Shown in pieces: positions 32,126 through 42,777 of a DNA stretch of 64,000 nt; the stretch's first letter is position 1; each line of letters starts with the position of its first letter. Position numbers and translations under genes: made by a program. Location of the stretch: positions 2,027,001 to 2,091,000 of the forward strand of contig NZ_CP101833.1 in the NCBI RefSeq assembly GCF_024498355.1, read 5' to 3'. The notes under the pieces are model-generated. The model was not told where the DNA came from, did no database searches, and worked only from the letters and a program-made list of their open reading frames with translations. The stretch is from Bacillus pumilus. Its GTDB lineage: Bacteria; Bacillota; Bacilli; Bacillales; Bacillaceae.

Positions 32126-32249
32126 ATCTTCTCCCATCCAGACTATACTGTCGGCTTCGGAATCACACCGAATCCTGCCAAAAAAGGCTCGCGGGCTTAG
32201 AGACTATGCTCATCACCGCCGGTAGGGAATTGCACCCTGCCCCGAAGAT
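32126..32249 (-). promoter_or_regulatory. FMN riboswitch (RFN element) of ribU
   Basis: On the minus strand the conserved RFN blocks are all present: ATCTTCGGGGCAGGGTG at the 5' end, AATTCCCTACCGGCGGT, AGCCCGCGAGCC, GGATTCGGTGTGATTCCGAA, and the closing GCCGACAGTATAGTCTGGAT then GGGAGAAGAT. The outer stem (ATCTTC / GAAGAT) closes the six-way junction. FMN binding is expected to favour the terminator at 32036-32064. Confidence 0.96.
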
Positions 32250-32272
32250 TGATCATTATTCAATTCGACATC

Positions 32273-32301
32273 ATTATATATGATATATGAGCATTTGTAC
32301 A
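32273..32301 (-). promoter_or_regulatory. Sigma A promoter for ribU leader
   Basis: Minus-strand TGTACA (32296-32301) and TATAAT (32273-32278) separated by 17 bases, placing the start just ahead of the aptamer. Confidence 0.65.
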
Positions 32302-32469
32302 GATAAAAATCCTGAGCAATTTCATCAGTTTTAAAAAATCGTAAAAAACGTAAAAATTATAATGACAAATGCGTAAAAATTGGTTATCTTTTGTTTAAAG
32401 GTGTCCATTCTTTATAAAGATACTAAGAAATGTTCGTGTTTTCTTTTTCGCTTTACTGCTTTAATTTGA

Positions 32470-32499
32470 TTGACACAGTGAAAAGGAATATGGTAAATT
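32470..32499 (+). promoter_or_regulatory. Candidate sigma A promoter for serA
   Basis: TTGACA (32470-32475) matches the -35 consensus; TAAATT (32494-32499) lies 18 bases further on. About 40 bases before the serA start. No T-box or riboswitch is recognised in the 290-bp gap to the ribU leader. Confidence 0.6.
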
Positions 32500-32540
32500 A
32501 TCAGATATTTATGACGTTTATTTTAGGAGGAAATCTTACG

Positions 32541-34115
32541 ATGTTTCGAGTATTAGTCTCAGATAAGATGAGCAATGATGGTCTTTTACCACTTTTAGAA
32601 TCAGATTTTGTTGAAATTGTCCAAAAAAATGTAACAGAAGCAGAAGATGAATTACACACGTTTGATGCCTTACTTGTCAGAAGTGCAACAAAAGTCACAA
32701 AAGAACTTTATGAAAAAATGACTTCATTAAAAATTGTTGGCCGTGCCGGTGTGGGAGTAGACAATATTGATATTGATGAAGCGACAAAGCATGGCGTCAT
32801 TGTCATCAATGCACCAAACGGTAATACGATCTCAACAGCAGAGCATACGTTTGCAATGATCTCATCTCTCATGCGTCATATTCCGCAAGCCAATATTTCT
32901 GTTAAATCAAAAGAATGGAACAGAGGCGCATATGTCGGTGCTGAGCTTTACGGAAAATCTCTTGGGATTGTTGGCTTAGGTAGAATCGGAAGCGAAATCG
33001 CCCAGCGTGCAAGAGCTTTTGGCATGACTGTCAACGTGTTTGACCCATTCCTCACAAAAGAACGTGCAGAGAAAATCGGTGTCAATGCCAAATCACTTGA
33101 TGAAGTACTCGAAGTATCAGATATTATTACTGTACATACCCCATTAACAAAAGAAACAAGAGGACTCCTCAATAAAGAAACGATTGCAAAAACAAAAAAA
33201 GGCGTTCGCCTGATTAACTGTGCACGCGGCGGTATTATTGACGAAAGTGACCTTCTTGAAGCACTTGAAAGCGGCCATGTCGCAGGAGCTGCACTCGATG
33301 TATTCGAGGTAGAACCGCCTACCGATAATCCGCTTGTAGATCATCCGCACGTCATTGCAACTCCGCATCTTGGTGCATCTACAAAAGAAGCACAACTAAA
33401 TGTAGCGGCTCAAGTATCTGAAGAAGTGCTTCAATTTGCAAAAGGACTTCCTGTCATGTCATCTATCAATCTACCAGCGATGACAAAAGACGAGTTCAAA
33501 AAGATTCAGCCTTACCATCAATTTGCAGGGAAACTTGGACGTCTTGTCTCTCAATCCATGAGAGAACCTGTCAAAGAAGTGAGCATTTCTTACGAAGGCT
33601 CTATCTCAAAACTCGAAACATCCTTTATTACAAAAAGTTTACTGTCTGGCTTTTTAAAAGAGCGCGTCGACTCGACTGTGAATGAAGTAAATGCTGGGAT
33701 GGTAGCGAAAGAACGCGGCATTAGCTTTAGTGAAAAAATTTCTTCTAGCGAATCTGGTTACGAGAACAGCATTTCAATTGAAGTCAAAGGTGATCTTTCA
33801 ACCTTTACTTTAAAAGCAACCTATATCCCGCATCTAGGGGAACGCGTTGTCTCTATTAATGGATTTAATATTGATTTTTACCCAGATGGACATCTTGTCT
33901 ACATTCAGCACACGGATGCACCTGGTGTGATTGGTCAAGTTGGACAGATTTTAGGCGACCATGATGTTAACATTGCGACAATGCAGGTAGGACGTAAAGA
34001 AAAAGGCGGCGAAGCCATCATGATGCTTTCCTTTGACAAGCATCTTGAGGATGAAATTGTCCAAACATTAACTGAAGTACAAGATATTCTTTCTGTACGT
34101 CTGATCGACCTATAA
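32541..34115 (+). CDS. serA: D-3-phosphoglycerate dehydrogenase
   Basis: First enzyme of serine synthesis. 524 residues: a substrate-binding domain, an NAD domain with GKSLGIVGLGRIGSEIAQRA near residue 145, the catalytic region INCARGGIIDE and HLGASTKEAQ, an intervening domain (about 320-450) and a C-terminal ACT domain (from about 452, VYIQHTDAPGVIGQVGQIL). The ATG at 32541 follows AGGAGG; the long open frame back to 32430 has no matching protein sequence. Plus strand. Confidence 0.97.
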   Translation: MFRVLVSDKMSNDGLLPLLESDFVEIVQKNVTEAEDELHTFDALLVRSATKVTKELYEKMTSLKIVGRAGVGVDNIDIDEATKHGVIVINAPNGNTISTAEHTFAMISSLMRHIPQANISVKSKEWNRGAYVGAELYGKSLGIVGLGRIGSEIAQRARAFGMTVNVFDPFLTKERAEKIGVNAKSLDEVLEVSDIITVHTPLTKETRGLLNKETIAKTKKGVRLINCARGGIIDESDLLEALESGHVAGAALDVFEVEPPTDNPLVDHPHVIATPHLGASTKEAQLNVAAQVSEEVLQFAKGLPVMSSINLPAMTKDEFKKIQPYHQFAGKLGRLVSQSMREPVKEVSISYEGSISKLETSFITKSLLSGFLKERVDSTVNEVNAGMVAKERGISFSEKISSSESGYENSISIEVKGDLSTFTLKATYIPHLGERVVSINGFNIDFYPDGHLVYIQHTDAPGVIGQVGQILGDHDVNIATMQVGRKEKGGEAIMMLSFDKHLEDEIVQTLTEVQDILSVRLIDL

Positions 34116-34125
34116 AAACAATGGT

Positions 34126-34151
34126 AAACCTCATGCAAAAGCATGAGGTTT
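34126..34151. terminator. Bidirectional terminator between serA and the M23 peptidase gene
   Basis: AAACCTCATGC and GCATGAGGTTT arms around AAAA, with TATTTTG on the plus strand. It ends serA and, read the other way, overlaps the end of the convergent peptidase gene. Confidence 0.85.
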
Positions 34152-34797
34152 ATTTTGTTGAAATCATTAAATGGCCACCCGTTCGAATGACATGAGTTGT
34201 GAGCTTATTGATCTTTTTCAATTGATCGACGGTCATCTGGTGTGCTTTAGCAATCGACCAGAGGGTATCTCCTTGTTGAATGACATATGTATGTTTTTCA
34301 TGTCCGTTTACATGAAGGGCTGGCTCTTGGAAACGGTCCCTCGCGATGATTGTGAGCGGATCGACCGCATCCTCTTTGCTCACTGACCAATGGCCGCGGT
34401 GCACCTCAAAATGCAAGTGAGTGCCTCTAGAGGCTCCTGTGTTGCCTATGATGCCGATCGGCTGTCCTGCTTGTACACGGTCTCCATTTGTAACATAGCG
34501 CTCGTGTAAATGGGCATAGACGGTTTCATACCCATTTGGGTGCCGAATAAACACGACTTCTCCATATGTAGCAGAAACATAAGAACGAGTAACCACCCCT
34601 TCGCTTGCAGCAAAAATGGATTCTCCTTCTGGCGCAGCAATGTCTAATCCCTTATGCGAACCACCTCTTGTCCCAAACAAATCGGTAACCTCTCCTTTCA
34701 CTGGTTCCACCCATTCGGTTGTTTTCTGTGCATGTGCAATTGGTGATAAAATAAGGAGCAAAAAACAGCTGGCGCATATGAAGCAATACCTTCTCAT
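34150..34797 (-). CDS. Secreted M23 peptidase with C-terminal LysM domain
   Basis: A 215-residue exported protein: signal peptide (about 1-23, ending AHA), an LytM/M23 metallopeptidase domain with zinc ligands HKGLDIAAP and THLHFEVHRG plus YAHLHERYV, and a LysM peptidoglycan-binding domain at the end (HTYVIQQGDTLWSIAKAHQM). It probably cleaves cell-wall peptide bonds. The ATG at 34797 has AAGGGGAG six bases upstream. In B. subtilis aroC lies between serA and rsiX, so this gene is a replacement at that site. It resembles LytH-type spore enzymes but is not assigned to one. Confidence 0.87.
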   Translation of the reverse strand: MRRYCFICASCFLLLILSPIAHAQKTTEWVEPVKGEVTDLFGTRGGSHKGLDIAAPEGESIFAASEGVVTRSYVSATYGEVVFIRHPNGYETVYAHLHERYVTNGDRVQAGQPIGIIGNTGASRGTHLHFEVHRGHWSVSKEDAVDPLTIIARDRFQEPALHVNGHEKHTYVIQQGDTLWSIAKAHQMTVDQLKKINKLTTHVIRTGGHLMISTK

Positions 34798-34870
34798 CAG
34801 TGACTCCCCTTCTTTGAGGTTCTTTTCATGACAGCTTAGTATACAGCAAGGATGCCCTTTTCTATACATC

Positions 34871-34897
34871 AAAAAAGAACGCAATATGTTGCGTCCT
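34871..34897 (-). terminator. Terminator after rsiX
   Basis: Minus-strand arms GGACGCAAC and GTTCGTT-type pairing (GACGCAAC / ATTGCGTTC) followed by TTTTTTGATG, directly after the rsiX stop. Confidence 0.75.
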
Positions 34898-36004
34898 TTA
34901 ACGATCTTTTATGACAACTGGATTTGGCAGAGCCGGCACCTCTATTGGTTCTTTTAATTCGTATGGTCCTACTTGATCTGTCCCTGCATTTTGAATCGTG
35001 ACATCTGTAAAACCAAAATCTTTCGCTGTGAGCAGCAGACCTTCAATAAGTAGAATATGATTAATTGAGTCCGTTAATTGTGCTGATGCTCCAAACGTGA
35101 TGGTCACATGTTTTCCTTTTGATGTCACTTCTTTAATTGGTTCTTTTTTAATTAATGGATCAAGTCCTGCATCGCTTGCCCGCTTCATGGCCTCTACCGC
35201 ATCTTCATAAGATGAATAATGAGTTTTTGAGGGTACCAAAAATGTCCCGCTCTTATTCTCTAATACATAATAAGCGTGCTTTGTTTGTTTATCAATTGAA
35301 ATCGTTCCAATGCTTCCATTTGTTCCTAATTGAAGATGAGAGCCTTTAACTGACTTGACTTGCACTTGGTTATATCGGCTCCATTTCAGTGTTTCTTTTA
35401 CCATGTCTTTAAACCGGTTGGCTTCTTTTAATGTATCAAGAGACAAATCACTTTTTAGCTGAAAGACCAGCGTATCCCCTTTTTCACTAATATCCACCAT
35501 ATCAATATAAGATTGAAGAGGCTTTGTCATGTCAGGCAGCTGCACCTGTTCATATGTGCTCAGCATTGCCTGCACATGGTCGTGTTCATTCTCTTTTTCT
35601 ATACTAATCGGGACAACTTGAGAAGTCGATTCATCTATGTATGCAATCGTCATATACTTTTGACTGTCAGCATTCGAAACAACATGTGAGGGCTCATCTG
35701 TATGTTTTACCGCCTCTAATGTTGCATTCACCTGCCCTTTGTCAGCACTCGATTCCATCTTCACTCGCTTCATATCGTGAGCAGCCGGCTGAAATAAATG
35801 AGGAGAAATCAAAAACGCCATAAATAAAACCACAACGGTAGCCACCGCTGGACCGATCCATTTGACACTTTTCTTTTTCTTCCCGCTTGCCAGCAGCATC
35901 TGCTGATAAATCTGCTTAGATGAACGGTTGTCCTCCACCTTTGGAAGCTGACTTAGTAACACCTTGATTCGTTCTTCGCTCCAATCGGACCTGTTCGTTT
36001 TCAT
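34898..36004 (-). CDS. rsiX: Anti-sigma X factor RsiX
   Basis: A 368-residue membrane anti-sigma factor: a cytoplasmic N-terminal segment (about 1-43), one membrane helix (about 44-66, KWIGPAVATVVVLFMAFLIS) and a large extracellular domain. It should sequester SigX until an envelope signal releases it. The ATG lies inside sigX with AAGGAGGAG upstream, so translation of the pair is coupled. Same length as recalled for B. subtilis RsiX. Confidence 0.92.
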   Translation of the reverse strand: MKTNRSDWSEERIKVLLSQLPKVEDNRSSKQIYQQMLLASGKKKKSVKWIGPAVATVVVLFMAFLISPHLFQPAAHDMKRVKMESSADKGQVNATLEAVKHTDEPSHVVSNADSQKYMTIAYIDESTSQVVPISIEKENEHDHVQAMLSTYEQVQLPDMTKPLQSYIDMVDISEKGDTLVFQLKSDLSLDTLKEANRFKDMVKETLKWSRYNQVQVKSVKGSHLQLGTNGSIGTISIDKQTKHAYYVLENKSGTFLVPSKTHYSSYEDAVEAMKRASDAGLDPLIKKEPIKEVTSKGKHVTITFGASAQLTDSINHILLIEGLLLTAKDFGFTDVTIQNAGTDQVGPYELKEPIEVPALPNPVVIKDR

Positions 36005-36524
36005 TCACTAGCTCCTCCTTCAAAAGCTCCATATGTTTTCGGAGCACTTTCAGGCCTCGGTGCTGAGTTGTTTTGACTTTGCTTTCCGAGAACTTTAACG
36101 CCTTTGCTGTCTCCAAGATTGAGTAGCCATGGATAAACCTTAAAATGATGACGGCTCTTTGATCAATGGTGCAATGATCAAGTGCGGCATAGATTTCTTT
36201 TACATTTTCATCCTGTACAGCCAGTTCATCTGGGAGTAAATCTGGATCTTTCACATCCTGCTTATCCCAATCAAACGTGCCGAGCACCCGTTGTCTAATG
36301 GTTTGCTGTTTGCGAAACCAGTCAATCGCCACATGCCTTGCAATTGAAAACAGCCAAGTTTTCTCGCTGCTTCTTCCTTCAAAAGTTTTATATGAGTGAA
36401 GTACCCGAATGTAAACCTCCTGAACGAGATCCTCTGCCTGATTTTTATCTTTTACCATATAAAATAAAAACTGGTACAAATCTTGATGGTACGAATCATA
36501 TATTTTTTGAAAGGTTTCATGCAT
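35916..36524 (-). CDS. sigX: ECF sigma factor SigX
   Basis: A 202-residue extracytoplasmic-function sigma factor: region 2 (KNQAEDLVQEVYIRVLHSYKTFEGRSSEKTWLFSIARHVAIDWFRK) and region 4 (IDQRAVIILRFIHGYSILETAKALKFSESKVKTTQHRGLKVLRK). In B. subtilis it controls D-alanylation of teichoic acid and surface charge genes. It overlaps rsiX by 89 bases. A sequence matching its own promoter type is upstream, consistent with autoregulation. Confidence 0.94.
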   Translation of the reverse strand: MHETFQKIYDSYHQDLYQFLFYMVKDKNQAEDLVQEVYIRVLHSYKTFEGRSSEKTWLFSIARHVAIDWFRKQQTIRQRVLGTFDWDKQDVKDPDLLPDELAVQDENVKEIYAALDHCTIDQRAVIILRFIHGYSILETAKALKFSESKVKTTQHRGLKVLRKHMELLKEELVNENEQVRLERRTNQGVTKSASKGGGQPFI

Positions 36525-36551
36525 AGGAAACCCCTCCGTTCACTTATTTTT

Positions 36552-36578
36552 GTCGAGTGACTCTTACAAAACGTTACA
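36552..36578 (-). promoter_or_regulatory. Autoregulatory sigma X promoter of sigX-rsiX
   Basis: On the minus strand TGTAAC (36573-36578) and CGAC (36552-36555) are separated by 17 bases, the pattern recognised by sigma X, 27 bases ahead of the sigX start. Confidence 0.75.
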
Positions 36579-36661
36579 TTACAACTTTATGACAAATATA
36601 TTACAAGTTCAACAATTTGGAAAGGGCTTTTTGTTTAACTTCTCCTTAAAAATATGAAAAC

Positions 36662-36699
36662 AAAAAAAACACTTCGTTTTCTTTCGAAAAGAAGTGTTT
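36662..36699 (-). terminator. Terminator after resE
   Basis: Minus-strand arms AAACACTTCTTTTC and GAAAACGAAGTGTTT, followed by TTTTTG; it closes the resABCDE operon. Confidence 0.85.
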
Positions 36700-36726
36700 C
36701 TCATGTAACAAGAATCTTCGTCAAGA

Positions 36727-38508
36727 TTAGACGAGTTCCTGCCTTTTTCTAGGGATATAGAAGGTAAAGTGTGTACCTGTACCGGCTTTGCTGTGTGCAT
36801 GAATGGAGCCTTGGTGTGCCTCTACAATGTTCTTCACAATCGCAAGACCAAGCCCAGTACCAGAACGTCCTCTTGTTCTTGCTTTATCCGCTTTATAGAA
36901 CCGTTCGAAAATAAATGGCAGATCCTCTTCTGGAATTCCGCTGCCCGAATCTTTTACATCCATCTTCAGCCCGTTCTCCACCGATTGAACTGAGAAATGA
37001 ACCTCTCCGCCCTCTGGTGTATGACGTATAGCGTTATCAATGAGATTGGTAAAAACCTGCTCAATCTTATCTGGATCGAATACAAAGTGCGGTTCTTCCA
37101 CTTGAATCTCATACGTGAGGTTGATTTGTTTTTCTTTCGCAACACCAAGAAACTTACGATAGATTTTCTCAATCAGCTCTTCTGTATCTGTTGATTCAAG
37201 ATTAAGCGTTATATGACCAGCTTCCATCCGTGCTAGATCTAGAAGGTCATTCACAAGACGCCCCATTCGAAGTGATTCGTCATAGATAATTTGCGCAATT
37301 TCTTTCTTTTCCTCTTCTGATCCAGCAATGTCATCTACAATGGCCTCACTATATCCTTGCAGCATAGCAATTGGTGTGCGAAGTTCATGACTAACATTGG
37401 CAATGAAGTCTTTTCTCAGCTTATCAAGTCTTCGTTCCTCTGTCATATCGCGAAGTACCGCGACTGCTCCCCTGACATCCTGCTGATTATAAAGCGGAGA
37501 CATGAGAAGAACCCAAGTACGTCCTTGCAGCGACACTTCGATCATCTGCTCTTTTTCCGTGCTGACGGCTGTATGAAACAGTTCTCGTGCTTCTGGCGGC
37601 AGTTCATCTCCATCTTTGATCTTCATATTTTGCTCGTAATACCAAGCCTGCAAGAATCTTTCTGCAGGAGGGTTGGTCATAAGGATCGTTCCATCAATAT
37701 TGATGGTGATGACGCCATCAGCCATACTGCTTAGAATGTTGGACAAATGTTCTTTTTCTTGATTTAAGGCTGTAATATGAAATTTAAGCTGCTTCCCCAT
37801 TTGATTAAAGGCGATAGCCAGTTCGCCAATTTCGTCTTGCGTTAAAATAGGGATTTTTGTATCGAATTTCCCTTTCGCTAAATCCTGCGCTCCTTCTCTC
37901 ATCTTTCTCAGAGGGTAGGTGACACGTGTAGATAAGAAGAAAGCAAATATTGTGGTAAGAACGATCGCAATTCCGGCAGCTAAGAAGATATAACGCGTCG
38001 TATGTTTGGTTGTTTGTTCTACAGCGAGGAGTGACTGAGAAAGAAAGACCATGCCTTTTTTTCCGTTTGCCTCAAAAGGAACACCTACTACAATTCGTTC
38101 GTCCTTCTGGTTGCCTGTATCAGGTTCTGCACGTTTACTGATTTTTTTTCGGTCTTTGAGTGCCTCGTTCAAATCTTTGTCCGCTTCAATTTGTTCCTTT
38201 GTTATCGCAGGAAGCTTTCCGCCTCTTTCAGACGAATACCATTCTAGACCATCTTCTTGAATAATCGCAATACTCGTCAATTTATCAGCAAGCTCTGATG
38301 TAATTGACCTTGCAAGAGATTGATCCTCATGTCTTTCTAAGATGACCGCTACTTTGTTTGCCATTTGTGTTAAATCAGACTTTGCTTCTTCCACATGATA
38401 ATTCTCAATGAATTCTAAAAGAAGCACGGTCAAAATAGATAAAACAATCAGGACGAGGAAGAGAATGGTTAACCATAGCTTTCCTACGACACTTTTCCAA
38501 AGCTTCAT
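36727..38508 (-). CDS. resE: Sensor histidine kinase ResE
   Basis: A 593-residue kinase with two membrane helices (about 10-33 and 166-190) around an extracellular domain, then HAMP, PAS (about 250-350), HisKA with the phosphorylated His in [19 protein letters not shown], and HATPase ([37 protein letters not shown]). It senses oxygen limitation or nitric oxide in B. subtilis and phosphorylates ResD. It overlaps resD by four bases and ends the operon. Confidence 0.95.
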   Translation of the reverse strand: MKLWKSVVGKLWLTILFLVLIVLSILTVLLLEFIENYHVEEAKSDLTQMANKVAVILERHEDQSLARSITSELADKLTSIAIIQEDGLEWYSSERGGKLPAITKEQIEADKDLNEALKDRKKISKRAEPDTGNQKDERIVVGVPFEANGKKGMVFLSQSLLAVEQTTKHTTRYIFLAAGIAIVLTTIFAFFLSTRVTYPLRKMREGAQDLAKGKFDTKIPILTQDEIGELAIAFNQMGKQLKFHITALNQEKEHLSNILSSMADGVITINIDGTILMTNPPAERFLQAWYYEQNMKIKDGDELPPEARELFHTAVSTEKEQMIEVSLQGRTWVLLMSPLYNQQDVRGAVAVLRDMTEERRLDKLRKDFIANVSHELRTPIAMLQGYSEAIVDDIAGSEEEKKEIAQIIYDESLRMGRLVNDLLDLARMEAGHITLNLESTDTEELIEKIYRKFLGVAKEKQINLTYEIQVEEPHFVFDPDKIEQVFTNLIDNAIRHTPEGGEVHFSVQSVENGLKMDVKDSGSGIPEEDLPFIFERFYKADKARTRGRSGTGLGLAIVKNIVEAHQGSIHAHSKAGTGTHFTFYIPRKRQELV

Positions 38509-39227
38509 TCAGCGCCGACCTCAAATTTGTACCCGACACCCCATACAGTTACGATTTTTTTCGCAGCTTCTGGGGACACTTTATTCAGTTTTTCTCGAAG
38601 TCGTTTCACGTGGGTATCTACCGTTCTCAGATCACCAAAGAATTCATATTGCCACACTTCTTTTAAAAGCTTCTCCCTGTCATAGACCTTATCTGGGGTT
38701 TTCGCGAGGAAGTATAAAAGCTCATATTCCTTCGGCGTGAGGCTTACTTCTTTACCATCAGCTGTCACTCTATGTGCATCGTGGTCAATAGATAAATGTG
38801 AAAACACAAGCACATCCTTTGTTGTGGTCCCAGTATTGAGATAAGAAGTTTGAGACGATCTTCTGAGCAATGCCTTCACGCGTAAAACAACTTCACGCGG
38901 GCTGAAAGGTTTTACAATGTAGTCATCCGTTCCTGCCTCAAATCCTTGGACACGGTTCGCTTCCTCACCTTTTGCCGTCAGCATAATGATTGGTGTGGCT
39001 TTTTTATCTCGAATTTGATTACATACTTCAATCCCATCTGTGCCAGGCATCATTAAATCAAGCAAAATGAGGTCATAATCCGTTTGAAGCCCTTTTTGAA
39101 TCGCCTCGTCCCCATTTTCCGCTTCATCGATTTCATAATTTTCACGTTCTAAATACATTTTTAAAAGGCGGCGAATTCTTGCCTCATCATCTACGACTAA
39201 TATTTTCGTTTGAGTTGTGTGTTCCAT
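38505..39227 (-). CDS. resD: Response regulator ResD
   Basis: A 240-residue OmpR/PhoB-type regulator: receiver domain with [17 protein letters not shown], phospho-acceptor Asp in [15 protein letters not shown] and the switch residues MLTAKGEE, then a winged-helix DNA-binding domain (about 135-235, [27 protein letters not shown]). With ResE it activates anaerobic and cytochrome genes in B. subtilis, including this operon. The start follows AGGAGG. Confidence 0.95.
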   Translation of the reverse strand: MEHTTQTKILVVDDEARIRRLLKMYLERENYEIDEAENGDEAIQKGLQTDYDLILLDLMMPGTDGIEVCNQIRDKKATPIIMLTAKGEEANRVQGFEAGTDDYIVKPFSPREVVLRVKALLRRSSQTSYLNTGTTTKDVLVFSHLSIDHDAHRVTADGKEVSLTPKEYELLYFLAKTPDKVYDREKLLKEVWQYEFFGDLRTVDTHVKRLREKLNKVSPEAAKKIVTVWGVGYKFEVGAE

Positions 39228-39313
39228 TAGACAATCCTCCTGCTTTCTCCGTTGTTACATTCATTTTAACAAAAAGCCGAATTGAATCATAAAGGTTGGC
39301 CTTTTTCTTGTGA

Positions 39314-40492
39314 TTATGCGTAAGAATGCAGTCCCGCAATCACAAGATTGACAAAGATGAGATTAAACATAATAATGGCAAAACCGATCACGGCAAGCCA
39401 AGCGGACTTTTCACCATGCCAGCCTCGCGATAACCGAAGATGGAGATAGGCTGCATAAAAGAGAAACGTAATCAATGCCCATACTTCCTTCGGGTCCCAG
39501 CCCCAAAATCTTGTCCACGCAATTTGCGCCCAGATCATCGCAAAGATCAGTCCACCTAACGCAAATACAGGGAAGCCAATGGATACAGCCCTGTACCCAA
39601 TTTCATCGACTAAATCGAGATTTACCTGTCTCACGAGCGGCTGAAGCAGAGCACTTAGTCGCTTGCGAATGATCAATCTAAGCAGTCCGTAAATGATCAG
39701 CCCGACGCCAAATGACCATAACACTGTATTGACCTTTCTGCCTGAAAAAACAGGTGGTAAATCAATGAAAGGCTCCAATCGATCTTGCGTCACAAGTTCC
39801 CCTTTATGAGGCCCGACTAAGGCTGGCATCTCATAAACCATGACACTTTCTTCTTTATTTTTATCTACCCAATTAAACTTCGCTTCATATCCTGTCATTC
39901 TAAAAACTGAAGTGACAGCGATAAACGAAAGTGTCACCACAATCATAAACATGACAAGCTCTAAACCAAACGTCTTCTTCCCTGGCTTTGCTTGATCGAC
40001 ATGCTTCAAAAGGAAGATGACACCTGCAACAAAACTGATCGCTAAAATGGCTTGCCCAAGTGCTGCTGTTGTCACGTGAATGTATAGCCAATTACTTTGA
40101 AGTGAAGGAATCAGCGGCGAAATATCTGATGGAAACATGCTTGCATAGGCAATAATCAATAAGGCTATTGGAAGTGTGAATAACCCAAGTACAGATACTT
40201 GATACACAAAATATAAAATGATAAATGCAAGCACCAGCATCATACCAAAAGCCGTTGTGAATTCAAATAAATTACTGACTGGTGCATGACCAGACGCCAT
40301 CCATCTTGAAATAAAATAACCAAATTGGCTCAAAAAACCGATGATGGTGAGCGTAATGCCGATGAGTGCCGACTTATTCCTGCGCGGTCCATCCTCTTTC
40401 TTTTTTCCTTTAATGGCACCGCCAAAAAAAGGAACTGCCGCTAAATAAAATAGAAAAGCTGCAAATAACAGATTTTCACTGACTGCCGCCAT
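39314..40492 (-). CDS. resC: Cytochrome c biogenesis protein ResC (CcsA-like)
   Basis: A 392-residue polytopic protein (about eight helices) of the CcsA/CcmC haem-handling family; the tryptophan-rich motif [21 protein letters not shown] near residue 330 and conserved histidines (e.g. [18 protein letters not shown] and [14 protein letters not shown]) are haem-related. It pairs with ResB in system II cytochrome c maturation, attaching haem to apocytochromes outside the membrane. It overlaps the end of resB by 17 bases. Confidence 0.95.
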   Translation of the reverse strand: MAAVSENLLFAAFLFYLAAVPFFGGAIKGKKKEDGPRRNKSALIGITLTIIGFLSQFGYFISRWMASGHAPVSNLFEFTTAFGMMLVLAFIILYFVYQVSVLGLFTLPIALLIIAYASMFPSDISPLIPSLQSNWLYIHVTTAALGQAILAISFVAGVIFLLKHVDQAKPGKKTFGLELVMFMIVVTLSFIAVTSVFRMTGYEAKFNWVDKNKEESVMVYEMPALVGPHKGELVTQDRLEPFIDLPPVFSGRKVNTVLWSFGVGLIIYGLLRLIIRKRLSALLQPLVRQVNLDLVDEIGYRAVSIGFPVFALGGLIFAMIWAQIAWTRFWGWDPKEVWALITFLFYAAYLHLRLSRGWHGEKSAWLAVIGFAIIMFNLIFVNLVIAGLHSYA

Positions 40493-42155
40493 CTAATCCT
40501 TCCCCCTTGCTTTTGCTGATACTCGTTGTATCAGGCAGTTCTTTTTGATCAACTGGCTGCTTGATGCCACTGCCACTCAGTAACACATTGAGATCGGACT
40601 TTAAGCCGAACCAGTTTTTGTTTGTGTGTCCTGCCACAAATACTTTTCCATCCTTTGCCGACAGCCAGATTCTTCTATGCTGCCAGTACATCCCCTGCAC
40701 GACACCAATCATGAAGATAATCCCGCCTACGATAAGCACCCCGAGAGTTACATCTTTTCTAACCGTCAATCCTGTTACGTTTTTCGTTTCAACACGATCA
40801 AACTTCATCTTATATATATTGTTATCAGAACCCTCTACTGTCTCTTGAATGGCCACAAAGCTTTTTTCACCTTTAGGTTTTTCAGGAGAAATCATTTCAA
40901 ACACGAAAGCAGGATTATTCGGATTCCTTGTTTTCGTACTTGGCGTTCCATCTTCGTCAAAATAAAAATCAGGCAAATAGCTCATCACCTTGACTTTGTA
41001 ACCGCTACCAAGATCATATTCTGACTTAGGCTCCAGCAGATTAATCTTCACTGTTCCAAAAGATTTTTCTGTATCTTTTCGAATCAGCTGAAAGACCATT
41101 TGATCGAGTTCATTTTGTTTAAAATCCACTTGATATAATGAGAAATTGTCAAACTTGAGCGGTTCGTTCACTTTAATATCGTGTTCTGTTACCCGCTTGA
41201 GCTTGGGCTTTTCACCAAAAACAACGTCTCCTTCACGTTTGTATAATATGGCATCGGTTTTATAACTTTTCACCACTTGACCGTCGCCAGCTTTTTCAAT
41301 GGCATTTTCAAACACTTCTTTTTCATTTCCAGATTCATAACGATCAATTGAAAACGCATTATTTTTCAAGAAGTATTGACCATCCGTGCCAGGGATCGGT
41401 GCTGTTTCGCCTTCTCTCACCCACAGCGTTTCATCGACATACATGCCTGGGACAAACCGGAGCATCGAGCCAATGAGAAAGATAATTAATCCGATGTGAT
41501 TGACGTAAGGTCCCCAGCGTGAAAAGCGACCTTTTTCACCTAAAATATGTCCATCTTCTTTTCGCACGCGGTAACGCTTTTGTTTCATCGCTCTAACGAT
41601 GCCTTCATATGTATGCTGATCTAATGTTTTGTCTGTTTCGCTGAATAGACGCTGCCTTCTCATAAAGCTTTCTTTTTTGACAACACCTTGATTTTTAAGT
41701 GCCCGATAAAGAGGAATGACCCGGTCGAGACTGCAAATCACAAGGGAAATTCCAATAGAAGCTACAAGGGCTAAGAACCACCAAGAATTATAAAGATCAT
41801 GGAATCCAAGTATGTAATATAGCTTGCCAAACGATCCATATTGCTCTTCATAATAGGTGGAAGCTGATGCACCTGGCGGAATAAATCGCTCCTGCGGAAA
41901 AATGGTTCCAAGCGAGGAAGCTAACAGTGTGATGACAATCAGCCACACACCTACTTTAACGGAAGAAAAAAAGTTCCACACTTTATCAACAATCGTTTTG
42001 TTGTATGTTTGCGAGCGTCTCGCACTGCCGTCATACCTCATATCTAGCAGCTTTGAAGAATTTTTCTCTATTGCCGCAATGGGATTCCCGCATGATTCAC
42101 ATAGAACAGTACCGATTGGATTAATATGTCCACAATCGCACTTTATCTCTTTCAT
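40476..42155 (-). CDS. resB: Cytochrome c biogenesis protein ResB (Ccs1-like)
   Basis: A 559-residue membrane protein of system II cytochrome c maturation. It begins with a putative zinc ribbon ([18 protein letters not shown], two cysteine pairs), followed by membrane helices at about residues 68-86, 127-147, 216-234 and 475-494 with a large extracellular domain between the last two. Works with ResC and ResA. It starts immediately after resA and is slightly longer than the 542 residues recalled for B. subtilis. Confidence 0.94.
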   Translation of the reverse strand: MKEIKCDCGHINPIGTVLCESCGNPIAAIEKNSSKLLDMRYDGSARRSQTYNKTIVDKVWNFFSSVKVGVWLIVITLLASSLGTIFPQERFIPPGASASTYYEEQYGSFGKLYYILGFHDLYNSWWFLALVASIGISLVICSLDRVIPLYRALKNQGVVKKESFMRRQRLFSETDKTLDQHTYEGIVRAMKQKRYRVRKEDGHILGEKGRFSRWGPYVNHIGLIIFLIGSMLRFVPGMYVDETLWVREGETAPIPGTDGQYFLKNNAFSIDRYESGNEKEVFENAIEKAGDGQVVKSYKTDAILYKREGDVVFGEKPKLKRVTEHDIKVNEPLKFDNFSLYQVDFKQNELDQMVFQLIRKDTEKSFGTVKINLLEPKSEYDLGSGYKVKVMSYLPDFYFDEDGTPSTKTRNPNNPAFVFEMISPEKPKGEKSFVAIQETVEGSDNNIYKMKFDRVETKNVTGLTVRKDVTLGVLIVGGIIFMIGVVQGMYWQHRRIWLSAKDGKVFVAGHTNKNWFGLKSDLNVLLSGSGIKQPVDQKELPDTTSISKSKGEGLDGGSQ

Positions 42156-42156
42156 T

Positions 42157-42687
42157 CTAAGACCCCTTTGGTTTAATCAAATTCATATATTCATAGACAT
42201 TACGTTCTGTCATGGTTCCCTTTATGACTTTGATTACCTTGCCTTCAGGATTAATTAAAAATGTGGTTGGCAGCGGCGTAATATCATATGCCTCTGTGAC
42301 TTGACGGTCTTTGTCCATGGCAACCGGAAAATTTACACCATAAGCATCCATAAAATTCTTAACGGCAATATTTGATTCCCCAACATTCACTGCAACAATT
42401 TCCACACCGCGATCCTTGAACACTTCATATTGATTCGCCATATAAGGGAATTCTTGTTTACATGGACCGCACCAGGTCCCCCAAAAATTAAGAAAGACGC
42501 CTTTGCCTTTTAAGTCCTTTAATTCAATCCGCTCCCCATCCACAGATTGAAGGACAAAGTTAGGTGCAATAGATCCTTCTTTGACTCGATCCTGTTTGGC
42601 AAATACTGAGTTATACATTGTATAACATAGTGCAACAAGCATCACGAGGAGAATGCCCGTCCGTATGAAAAATCGTCTTTTCTTCAT
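42157..42687 (-). CDS. resA: Thiol-disulfide oxidoreductase ResA
   Basis: A 176-residue thioredoxin-like protein anchored by an N-terminal helix (about residues 9-28). The active site [12 protein letters not shown] and the cis-Pro loop [10 protein letters not shown] are visible. It reduces the haem-binding cysteines of apocytochrome c outside the membrane. First gene of resABCDE, followed almost directly by resB. Confidence 0.95.
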   Translation of the reverse strand: MKKRRFFIRTGILLVMLVALCYTMYNSVFAKQDRVKEGSIAPNFVLQSVDGERIELKDLKGKGVFLNFWGTWCGPCKQEFPYMANQYEVFKDRGVEIVAVNVGESNIAVKNFMDAYGVNFPVAMDKDRQVTEAYDITPLPTTFLINPEGKVIKVIKGTMTERNVYEYMNLIKPKGS

Positions 42688-42721
42688 CTGAAGTACCCCT
42701 TCCCCCTAGACATTCAGGTAA

Positions 42722-42730
42722 ATTATAGCA
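42722..42730 (-). promoter_or_regulatory. Extended -10 promoter element for resA
   Basis: TGCTATAAT on the minus strand, an extended -10 match 35 or so bases ahead of the resA start. No good -35 is seen, which would fit an activator-dependent (ResD) promoter, but this is inference. Confidence 0.45.
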
Positions 42731-42777
42731 TTCTCCTTCTTTTGATGCTTCTTCATTTTTTGAAGTTTATGTGAAAA

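Noticed and set aside
32430..32540. Extended 37-codon N-terminus of serA
   Set aside because: The extension overlaps the promoter; the family starts at MFRVLVSDKM after a good AGGAGG.
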